This document shows, piece after piece, positions 1-5,952 of a stretch of 41,674 nt of DNA. The position numbers were made by a program, and so were the translations under genes. Under the pieces are notes generated by a model that saw only the letters and a list, made by a program, of their open reading frames with translations, did no database searches and was not told the origin of the DNA. The stretch covers positions 1 to 41,674 of the forward strand of contig DAIRDJ010000018.1 in assembly GCA_036796215.1 (NCBI GenBank), written 5' to 3'. How positions within the stretch are numbered: position 1 is the first letter of the stretch; every line of letters begins with the position of its first letter. The stretch comes from SLRI01 sp036796215 (GTDB lineage Bacteria > Pseudomonadota > Alphaproteobacteria > Geminicoccales > Geminicoccaceae).

Positions 1-41
1 CGGACGGTGCGGAAGAAGGGATCGAAACGGACAATGCTCAT
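1..41 (-). CDS. Partial gene, possible small heat-shock protein (Hsp20) N-terminus
   Basis: Only the first 13 codons are inside the window; the gene runs off the left edge. They read M-S-I-V-R-F-D-P-F-F-R-T-V. An ATG preceded by GGAG at good spacing (CTGGAGGATACC-ATG) supports a real start. The 'SIVRFDPF' opening resembles N-termini of alpha-crystallin/Hsp20 chaperones, but 13 residues cannot prove a family. The ATG overlaps the stop of the upstream minus-strand ORF by four bases (ATGA), the usual sign of translational coupling, so the two may share a transcript. The alpha-crystallin domain would lie outside the window. Confidence 0.4.
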   Translation of the reverse strand, partial: MSIVRFDPFFRTV

Positions 42-295
42 GGTATCCTCCAGTTGAGCGATACGAGACTGGTCGGGCGCTCCATTCGGACACACCCTTC
101 GGTTGCTTGCCGGAGTCGGCTGGCGACCTCCGGCACCCCAGAGATAAGCAGTCGCGAATCGCCGTTCAAGAGGCGGGCGAGCGGCTTGGCGCACCTCTTT
201 AGGCCACTCTTGGTCATCAGGACCGCCTTGTCCTCGAGGCGTCGTTCGAGGGCACGCCCTGCTGACGCGGCTCCCGTTGGACTGAGCACAAGCAC
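38..295 (-). CDS. Small ORF of unknown function between parD-like gene and partial Hsp20-like gene
   Basis: I do not recognise this 85-residue protein. It starts at a GTG, and its TGA overlaps the ATG of the next gene (ATGA), which favours real translation. G or C is common at third codon positions. The frame stays open upstream of the GTG for about 35 codons, across the end of the ParD-like gene, with no ATG, so the true N-terminus is unsure. The middle (LEDKAVLMTKSGLKRC, then ARLLNGDSRLLISGVPEV) looks like a compact mixed alpha/beta stretch. It sits where a ParE toxin would be expected, but no ParE-like sequence can be seen. It could be a degraded gene, an unusual toxin or an unrelated partner. 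Confidence 0.35.
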   Translation of the reverse strand: MLVLSPTGAASAGRALERRLEDKAVLMTKSGLKRCAKPLARLLNGDSRLLISGVPEVASRLRQATEGCVRMERPTSLVSLNWRIP

Positions 296-351
296 AGATC
301 GTCCATGGCTTGCCCCGTCCGTGGCTTCCGGGGCGACGTCGACGATGCGCT

Positions 352-546
352 CTATCGCGCGTCGTTCGTCAGTCGTTTCGCCTGGCGGGAGCGAATGTCG
401 GCGAACACGTCATCGAGGCTGAAGGCACGGTTCGGGCTGGCTCGCATGGCATCATAGACAGGTGCCACCTCGTCGCGGAGCCAGCGCTCGACGGCGGCAT
501 CTCGCTCCGCCGGCAGGCTCACCGTTCGCTTCTCGATATTGGTCAT
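352..546 (-). CDS. ParD-like antitoxin (type II toxin-antitoxin family)
   Basis: A 64-residue protein matching the short ParD family: an N-terminal segment beginning MTNIEKRTVSLPAE fits the DNA-binding ribbon-helix-helix region. The C-terminal half (VAPVYDAMRASPNRAFSLDDVFADI) matches the typical 'V-x-x-Y-D-A-x-x-x-x-P-x-R-A-x-S-x-x-x-V' toxin-wrapping region. ParD proteins bind and neutralise ParE gyrase inhibitors and repress their own operon. GGAGAG lies seven bases before the ATG, and a palindrome lies about 40 bases upstream. The expected parE downstream was not found; an unrecognised ORF follows instead. The antitoxin may therefore be orphaned or paired with an unfamiliar partner. Confidence 0.7.
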   Translation of the reverse strand: MTNIEKRTVSLPAERDAAVERWLRDEVAPVYDAMRASPNRAFSLDDVFADIRSRQAKRLTNDAR

Positions 547-573
547 GGTGGCGCTCTCCTCTCTGCTTTTGAA

Positions 574-600
574 ATATTACGCGGTATGAATTCCCCATAC
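574..600 (-). promoter_or_regulatory. Candidate promoter and operator of the parD-like gene
   Basis: A TAATAT hexamer on the minus strand (574-579) is a plausible -10 element about 28 bases before the ATG at 546. Directly upstream, 584-600 is an inverted repeat, GTATG-N7-CATAC, placed where a bound repressor would cover the promoter spacer. Antitoxin autorepression is established for ParD families; that this repeat is the operator is inference. No good -35 hexamer is visible. Confidence 0.35.
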
Positions 601-683
601 AGCCAGCCGCACAGGGCGGCGGAAACCTTCTCCAGAAGGGCGATTGCCGCAGATCGCTGCGGACCTGACGACGACGATGACCT

Positions 684-1337
684 ATGAGCCCGTCCATGAC
701 CCGCTGTGCACCGCCTGCCGACTGCTCTCTCTGCCCGCGCCTCGTGGCCTTTCGCGCGGCAGCAACGGCGAAGGCGCCGGATTGGCACAACGCGCCGGTC
801 CCGTCCTTCGGTGATCCGGCAGCACGGCTCTTGATCGTCGGCCTGGCACCGGGACTCTCGGGTGCCAATCGCACCGGCCGGCCGTTCACCGGCGACGGGG
901 CGGGCAACACGCTCTATCCCGCCCTCGCCCGCTTCGGCTGGAGCCGGGGCACGTTCGCCGCCCGGATCGATGACGGGCTCGAGCTGGTCGATTGCCGGAT
1001 CACCAATGCCGTCCGCTGCGTGCCACCGGAGAACAAGCCGACCGGCGTCGAGATCCGCACCTGCCGGCAGTTTCTCGCGGGCGAGCTCACCGCGAGCCCG
1101 GCGCCGCGGGCGATCCTGGCGTTGGGTCGCATCGCGCACGACTCGGTGCTGCGTGCCCTCGGCCTGAAGCCTGCCGCCTTTGCCTTCGCGCACGATGCAT
1201 GGGCCGCGGTGGGGCAGGGTCAGGTGCTCGCGTCGAGCTATCACTGCTCGCGCTACAACATGAACACCGGCCGGCTCACCGACGCCATGGTCGATACGGT
1301 CCTCGACCGCTTGCGTCGGCATCTCGACGGTCTCTAG
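684..1337 (+). CDS. Type-5 (UdgB-like) uracil-DNA glycosylase
   Basis: Removes uracil, and in this family often other deaminated bases, from DNA to start base excision repair. The 217-residue protein has the family motif A GLAPGLSGANRTGRPFTGD (residues 53-71), with no acidic or Asn water-activating residue, as is usual for family 5. It also has the C-terminal motif SYHCSRYNMNTGRLT. Four cysteines (C14, C17, C112, C127) fit the [4Fe-4S] cluster ligands of the family. The second motif has HCS where many family-5 enzymes have HPS. ATG 684 is used; a second in-frame ATG at 696 is possible. It ends 32 bases before otnK on the same strand, so co-transcription is possible but no functional link is evident. 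Confidence 0.88.
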   Translation: MSPSMTRCAPPADCSLCPRLVAFRAAATAKAPDWHNAPVPSFGDPAARLLIVGLAPGLSGANRTGRPFTGDGAGNTLYPALARFGWSRGTFAARIDDGLELVDCRITNAVRCVPPENKPTGVEIRTCRQFLAGELTASPAPRAILALGRIAHDSVLRALGLKPAAFAFAHDAWAAVGQGQVLASSYHCSRYNMNTGRLTDAMVDTVLDRLRRHLDGL

Positions 1338-1369
1338 ACTACGTCCGAGAAATCAGGGGGAGAGCGACC

Positions 1370-2650
1370 TTGGCCATCATGCTCGGCTGCATCGCCGACG
1401 ACTTCACCGGTGCCACGGACTTGTGCAACACGCTGGTCAAGGGCGGCATGCGGACCGTCCAGCTGATCGGCGTGCCGAGAGCGGGCACGGCCGTGCCGGA
1501 CGCCGATGCCGTCACCATCGCCCTCAAGTCGCGCACCTGCCCGGTCGAGGAGGCAGTGGACCAGTCGCTCGAGGCGCTGGCCTGGCTGCGCGACGCCGGT
1601 GCCACGCAGATCCTGTTCAAGTACTGTTCGACCTTCGATTCGACGCCCGAGGGCAATATCGGGCCCGTGGCCGACGCGCTGATGGAGGCCCTCGACAGCG
1701 ACCTCGCCGTGGTCTGCCCGGCCTTTCCGGAGACCGGCCGGACGATCTATCAGGGCCATCTCTTCGTCGGCGAGAGGCTCCTGGCCGACACCCATATGCG
1801 GCATCATCCGCTGACACCGATGACCGAGAGCAACCTCGTCCTCGCCATGGGTGCCCAGACGGAAAGGCGCGTCGGCCTCGTCCCCTACGCCGTGGTCGAT
1901 GCCGGCCCTGCTGCCATCGCCGACCGTTTTGCGGCGTTGCGCCGGGAGGGTGTGAGCTACGCGGTCACCGACGCCGTGGCCGATCGCCACCTCCTCCATC
2001 TGGGCGAGGCGCTGTCGGGCCATGCCTTGATCACCGGCGGCTCGGGGATCGCGCTGGGCCTGCCCGAGAACTTCCGCCGTGCCGGCAAGCTGCAGGCCCG
2101 CGATGCCACGGCGCTGCCGGCCGTCGACGGCTTCGAGGCCGTCCTCGCCGGGTCCTGCTCGGCTGCCACCCTCGAGCAGATCGGCCATATGGTTCGGACC
2201 CGCCCGGCCAAGAAGCTCGACCCCTTCGCGCTTGCCGACGGCTACGCCAGCGAGCTGGCTCTCGACTGGGCGAAGGAGGAGCTTCGCCACGGCCCGATCC
2301 TGATCTATGCCTCCGCCCCACCCGAGGACGTTGCCGAGGCACAAGAGCTGCTCGGCCGCGACCGGGCCGGGATGCTGATCGAGGACGCCATGGCGGCGAT
2401 CGCCAAGGGCCTCGTTGCCCTCGGCGTGCGCCGGCTGGTCGTTGCCGGTGGCGAGACCTCGGGTGCGGTGGTCAAGGCGTTGGGCGTCGAGGGCCTCGCG
2501 ATCGGCCCGCAGATCGATCCGGGCATTCCGGCCTGCGTCAGCCTCGGCGATCCGCCGCTCGCCCTTGCCCTCAAATCCGGCAATTTCGGCGCCGTCGATT
2601 TCCTCACCAAGGCCTTCGACCACATGCCGGGCGAACGGAAGCGCCCGTGA
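1370..2650 (+). CDS. otnK: 3-oxo-tetronate kinase (four-carbon acid sugar kinase family)
   Basis: Phosphorylates 3-oxo-tetronate (2-oxo-tetronate in some family members) at the 4-hydroxyl in catabolism of threonate/erythronate-type sugar acids. The N-terminal motif I-A-D-D-F-T-G-A-T-D (residues 8-17) is the signature of the DUF1537/four-carbon acid sugar kinase family. The C-terminal nucleotide-binding motif VAGGETSGAVV is present. I chose the TTG at 1370 because AGGGGGAGAG lies five bases upstream, and the resulting start (MAIMLGCIADDF) matches the usual family N-terminus. ATG 1379 is the alternative, with poorer spacing. Length 426 residues is normal. The stop overlaps the GTG of otnC (GTGA), so the two are translationally coupled. 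Confidence 0.88.
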   Translation: MAIMLGCIADDFTGATDLCNTLVKGGMRTVQLIGVPRAGTAVPDADAVTIALKSRTCPVEEAVDQSLEALAWLRDAGATQILFKYCSTFDSTPEGNIGPVADALMEALDSDLAVVCPAFPETGRTIYQGHLFVGERLLADTHMRHHPLTPMTESNLVLAMGAQTERRVGLVPYAVVDAGPAAIADRFAALRREGVSYAVTDAVADRHLLHLGEALSGHALITGGSGIALGLPENFRRAGKLQARDATALPAVDGFEAVLAGSCSAATLEQIGHMVRTRPAKKLDPFALADGYASELALDWAKEELRHGPILIYASAPPEDVAEAQELLGRDRAGMLIEDAMAAIAKGLVALGVRRLVVAGGETSGAVVKALGVEGLAIGPQIDPGIPACVSLGDPPLALALKSGNFGAVDFLTKAFDHMPGERKRP

Positions 2651-3279
2651 GCGAGACCAAGCTGCGCGAATCCATCTGCCGCTTCGGCCTCTCGATCTTC
2701 GAGCGCGGCCTCACCTTCGGCAGTTCCGGCAACATCTCCGTCCGGCTCGACGACGGCTGGCTGATGACGCCCACCGGGGCGACGCTCGGCACGCTCGATC
2801 CGGCAGCGCTCGCCAAGCTCGACACGGACGGCCGGCACATCAGCGGCGACCAGCCGACCAAGGAGACCTTTCTGCACCAGGGTATGTACAGGCATCGCGC
2901 CGATGCGACGGCCGTGGTTCACCTCCATTCGACCCATTCCGTGGCGGTCAGCTGCCTCGCCGACATCGATCCTCTGGACTGCATCCCGCCGATCACCGCC
3001 TACTACGTGATGCGGGTCGGCACGCTGCCGCTCGTCCCCTACTACCGCCCTGGCGACCCGGCCCTCGGCCCCGCGGTCGAAACACTCGCCGGCAAGCACC
3101 ACGCCGTGCTGCTCGCCAATCACGGCCCCGTCGTTGCCGGCACCAGTCTCGAGAACGCCGTCTTCGCGACCGAGGAGCTCGAGGAGACGGCGAAGCTCTT
3201 TCTCATGCTGCGGCGCGAGCGGATAAGGCCGTTGACGGCGGAGCAGGTGGCGGATCTGAAGGCGCATTTTCCGACTTGA
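2647..3279 (+). CDS. otnC: 3-oxo-tetronate 4-phosphate decarboxylase (class II aldolase family)
   Basis: Converts 3-oxo-tetronate 4-phosphate, the OtnK product, to dihydroxyacetone phosphate and CO2 in the cytoplasm. The 210-residue protein is a class II aldolase/adducin-fold enzyme. The metal-binding histidines are visible as VVHLHSTHS (H92, H94) and ANHG (H159), with the catalytic acid in PTKETF (E73). It opens with GTG at 2647, overlapping the otnK stop. OtnC normally works with OtnK and, depending on substrate, with the isomerase OtnI and an upstream dehydrogenase; neither is in this window. Length and order match known otnK-otnC pairs. Confidence 0.87.
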   Translation: MSETKLRESICRFGLSIFERGLTFGSSGNISVRLDDGWLMTPTGATLGTLDPAALAKLDTDGRHISGDQPTKETFLHQGMYRHRADATAVVHLHSTHSVAVSCLADIDPLDCIPPITAYYVMRVGTLPLVPYYRPGDPALGPAVETLAGKHHAVLLANHGPVVAGTSLENAVFATEELEETAKLFLMLRRERIRPLTAEQVADLKAHFPT

Positions 3280-3338
3280 GGAATGGGCGATGCGCCCCGC
3301 CTCTGTCGGCCGGGACGCCGAGCATGCTTGCTGCTCGT

Positions 3339-3359
3339 GCGGATCGATCAGCGATCCGC
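3339..3359. terminator. Hairpin between convergent otnC and GNAT toxin gene
   Basis: A perfect 8-bp inverted repeat, GCGGATCG-N5-CGATCCGC, lies between two convergent genes and overlaps the last codons of the minus-strand toxin gene. Position and stem strength fit a shared terminator, but there is no U-run on either side, so it could act only as an RNA 3'-end stabiliser. Confidence 0.3.
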
Positions 3360-3866
3360 CATCTCCAGTGCCCTCGTCGCCGTCGATGCCGAGATGAACA
3401 GCCGCTGCGGCTGTTGGAAGAGGGGCTGAAAGCCGAACGATTGGTAGAACGCTGCCGCCCGCTCGTCCTTGGCGTCGACGACGATGGCGAAGACCGCGAG
3501 GCTCTCGCCCACCGCGAGAACCCGACGCAGGGCATTGATGAGCAGGCGCCCGCCAAGGCCGGTTCCCTGCATGGTCTCGTGCCGGGCAAGCCGACCGATC
3601 AGGGCAGCCGGAATGGCAGGGTAGTGAGGCAGCCTGCGCGCTGCCTCTGCCGGGAGATCGTCGAGTGTCACCGTGAAGGTGCCGAGGCTGTAGAAACCGA
3701 GAACCCGTGTCGGTGCCGCTGCATCGACGGCAACGAAGACGCGGGCGACATCGCGGCGTACGTCCTGGCCGGCGCGGTTGCTGAGCCAGTCGTCGATTGC
3801 CGCCGCCCCGGACCGAAACGAGCGCCGATCATGCGCCTTGCCGAGCGGCTCGAAGACCAGCTGCAA
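3348..3866 (-). CDS. GNAT-family toxin, TacT/AtaT-like
   Basis: A 172-residue GNAT acetyltransferase. Toxins of this type acetylate the amino group of aminoacyl-tRNA and block translation. Visible are the acetyl-CoA loop Q-G-T-G-L-G (residues 100-105) after RLARHETM, the catalytic/structural tyrosine in AAAFYQSFGF (Y141), and the family opening F-E-P-L-x-x-x-H-D-R-x-x-F-x-S-G. The gene starts seven bases after the DUF1778 antitoxin gene, the standard order for these pairs. Transcription is probably controlled by the antitoxin-toxin complex binding upstream of the antitoxin. All key GNAT residues appear intact. The tRNA target cannot be read from sequence. Confidence 0.85.
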   Translation of the reverse strand: MQLVFEPLGKAHDRRSFRSGAAAIDDWLSNRAGQDVRRDVARVFVAVDAAAPTRVLGFYSLGTFTVTLDDLPAEAARRLPHYPAIPAALIGRLARHETMQGTGLGGRLLINALRRVLAVGESLAVFAIVVDAKDERAAAFYQSFGFQPLFQQPQRLFISASTATRALEMADR

Positions 3867-3873
3867 GGGCGGC

Positions 3874-4164
3874 TCAGCGGATCGGGTCGCGGTAGTGCCG
3901 GAAGGCGTCGACGAGCTTGTCGGTCGGCGCTGGCGGATCCAAGAGGGCAGCCAAAAAGGCGTCGCGGTCGGCTCCGGTCAGGACCATCCGCTCATGCTCC
4001 TCGAGCACGCGGCGGGCACCTTCATAGGCCAGATCACCGGCGGAAAGGCCACTGACCGCCATCGCCCGACGGATAACGGCTTTGGCCGAGGCCGCGACCC
4101 GCAACTCGAGTCGCTCCTTCTTGAGCTCGGCCGGCGCATCGACAGAGGACGTTGTGGACGGCAT
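3874..4164 (-). CDS. DUF1778 (TacA-like) antitoxin
   Basis: A 96-residue antitoxin of the DUF1778 family. The N-terminal part (ERLELRVAASAKAVIRRAMAVSG, residues 17-39) fits the ribbon-helix-helix DNA-binding domain. The C-terminal half (RDAFLAALLDPPAPTDKLVDA) is the toxin-neutralising segment, with the family 'F-x-x-x-L-x-x-P-P-x-P-x-x-x-L' pattern. The start is the ATG at 4164, preceded by AAGGAAAG at good spacing; a longer open frame upstream has no comparable ribosome-binding site. It lies directly upstream of the GNAT toxin and divergent from the ThDP enzyme at 4301. Confidence 0.85.
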   Translation of the reverse strand: MPSTTSSVDAPAELKKERLELRVAASAKAVIRRAMAVSGLSAGDLAYEGARRVLEEHERMVLTGADRDAFLAALLDPPAPTDKLVDAFRHYRDPIR

Positions 4165-4183
4165 CGACTTTCCTTTCGATCTA

Positions 4184-4212
4184 TATGTACGGCAAAACTC
4201 CGTGCACCACAA
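4184..4212 (-). promoter_or_regulatory. Candidate promoter of the tacA-tacT-like operon
   Basis: On the minus strand TTGTGG (4207-4212) is followed after 17 bases by TACATA (4184-4189), about 20 bases before the antitoxin ATG. The stretch is AT-rich for this genome. The palindrome GTGCAC just inside the -35 side could be part of an operator. Assignment rests on spacing and position only. Confidence 0.4.
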
Positions 4213-4300
4213 GAGAAGCGTTTCTGCAGCAATGCCCTTTCCCCTTGCGCCAGCCCCATCCGCCGGGCGAGGAGATCGGGCGGCAACAAGGGAGCTGGCC

Positions 4301-5845
4301 ATGAACGGCGCGGAACGAGTGATCCAGGCGGCAACGGCACACGGCCTTGAGGTCTGCTTCGCCAATCCCGGCACGACGGAGATGCCGCTGGTCAATGCGC
4401 TCGATACCGTCCCCGGCATCCGTGCGGTGCTCGGCCTGCACGAGAACGTCTGTACCGGGGCTGCCGACGGCTATGCGCGGATCGCCGGGAAGCCGGCGCT
4501 GACGCTCCTGCATCTCGGCCCGGGCTTCGCCAACGGCCTCGCCAACCTGCACAATGCCAGGCGCGCCTTTTCGCCGGTGGTCAATCTGATCGGCGAGCAT
4601 GCGGGCTGGCATCTCGCGGCCGACCCGCCGCTGGCGAGCGAGATCGAGCTTTTGACCCGGTGGGCCGGGCGCTGGACCCGGCGGTCCGCCGCACCGGATG
4701 GGCTCGCCCGCGACATGACCGAGGCCGTGGCTGCGGCCCGCGGCGGGCGGGGTGGCGTGGCGAGCCTGATCGTGCCGCATGATCTGCAGCTCGCCGAGGC
4801 GCCCACGGCACCGGCCTCGCCGCTGCGGCTCGAGCGCTACCCGAGCGTCGATCCGGAGCTGGTCGAGGCCGCCGCCCGACTGCTCGCCGCGGCCGAGCGC
4901 CCGGCCTTCCTGCTCGGTGGCAACGCGCTCTTCGGCGCTGGCCTCGAGACCGCAGGCCGGCTCGCGTCGGCCACCGGTGCCGTGCTGATCGGCGAGGTCG
5001 GCTTTGCCCGGATGGAGCTCGGTCGCGGCCGGCCGGCGGTGCAGCGGCTGCCCTATTTCCCGGAGCAGGCAGCGGCGCTGCTCGCCACGTTCGATGCGGT
5101 CGTCGTCGCCGGCACCAAGCTGCCTGTGTCGTTCTTCGGCTACCACGACAAGCCCGCCCGCTACCTCGAGGGCCGCCGCGATGTCTGTCATCTGGCAGCG
5201 GCCGAGGAGGACGCGGCAGCCGCCCTCGACGCCGTTGCCGATGGCCTTGCGAGCGCAAGCCGGCGTGGATCACCCATGCCGCCCCGGCCGCCCGAGCCCG
5301 CGGGCGACCGCCTCGATGCTGCCGGCATCGGCAAGGTCCTGGCAGCAGGCCAGCCCGAGGGTGCCATCGTCGTGCTCACCGCCGTCAGCAGTGCCGCCCC
5401 CTACGGCCTCTACGCGCTCGATGCCCCACCCCACACCCAGCTGGCCTTGACCGGCGGGGCGATCGGCGAGGGGATGGCGCTGGCGCTGGGGGCGGCCGTG
5501 GCCGCACCCGGCCGCCGGGTGATCACTCTCGAGGCCGACGGCAGCGGCGCCTACATGCTCCAGGCGCTCTGGTCACAGGCCCGGCTGGGGCTGCCGATCA
5601 CCACCATCATCTGCAGCAACCGCTGCTACCGCATCCTCGAGTTGGAGCAGGAGCGGGCCGGCAATCGGCCGGGCCCGATCGCCACCGACCTCACGCGCCT
5701 CGACGATCCGGCACTCGACTGGGTCGGCATCGCCCGGGGCCTCGGCGTGCCGGGCGAGGTCGCGGAGGATCAGGCCGGGCTGGCGCGTGCCCTCGAGCGC
5801 GCCCTGGCAATGGACGGGCCCTGTCTCATCGAGGCGCGACTCTAG
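4301..5845 (+). CDS. Thiamine-diphosphate enzyme of the acetolactate synthase large-subunit family
   Basis: A 514-residue three-domain ThDP enzyme. The N-terminal PYR domain has the cofactor-activating glutamate (E48 in LHENVCTGAADGYAR). A central domain follows. The C-terminal PP domain has the Mg/diphosphate site E-A-D-G-S (residues 411-415), with N440 27 residues after D413. The usual GDG is ADG here, a variation I believe common in this catalytically uncharacterised subgroup. It acts on a 2-oxo acid, but whether it makes acetolactate or is a decarboxylase of the benzoylformate/phosphonopyruvate type cannot be decided. No ilvH-type small subunit is adjacent, which argues against branched-chain amino-acid biosynthesis. 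The start has AAGGGAG eight bases upstream. Confidence 0.8.
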   Translation: MNGAERVIQAATAHGLEVCFANPGTTEMPLVNALDTVPGIRAVLGLHENVCTGAADGYARIAGKPALTLLHLGPGFANGLANLHNARRAFSPVVNLIGEHAGWHLAADPPLASEIELLTRWAGRWTRRSAAPDGLARDMTEAVAAARGGRGGVASLIVPHDLQLAEAPTAPASPLRLERYPSVDPELVEAAARLLAAAERPAFLLGGNALFGAGLETAGRLASATGAVLIGEVGFARMELGRGRPAVQRLPYFPEQAAALLATFDAVVVAGTKLPVSFFGYHDKPARYLEGRRDVCHLAAAEEDAAAALDAVADGLASASRRGSPMPPRPPEPAGDRLDAAGIGKVLAAGQPEGAIVVLTAVSSAAPYGLYALDAPPHTQLALTGGAIGEGMALALGAAVAAPGRRVITLEADGSGAYMLQALWSQARLGLPITTIICSNRCYRILELEQERAGNRPGPIATDLTRLDDPALDWVGIARGLGVPGEVAEDQAGLARALERALAMDGPCLIEARL

Positions 5846-5889
5846 GCTGCGACATCTGGAGCCCAATCCGTGGGCGGCGCTGTCTCGAG

Positions 5890-5919
5890 TGAACAGGCGA
5901 ATAATTCCTCTATTGTTCA
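5890..5919 (+). promoter_or_regulatory. Inverted repeat upstream of the CheB-CheR fusion gene
   Basis: TGAACA and TGTTCA arms separated by 18 AT-richer bases lie 34 bases before the chosen start of the chemotaxis-like fusion gene. It may be an operator or part of the promoter; no regulator is suggested by the motif. Confidence 0.22.
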
Positions 5920-5952
5920 ATCCTTCGGTTCCCAATTTCGGGCCAGATCCGT

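Noticed and set aside
54..422. Plus-strand open frame antisense to the parD-like region
   Set aside because: Low-complexity Arg/Ser-rich translation, no ribosome-binding site, and antisense to better-supported minus-strand genes.
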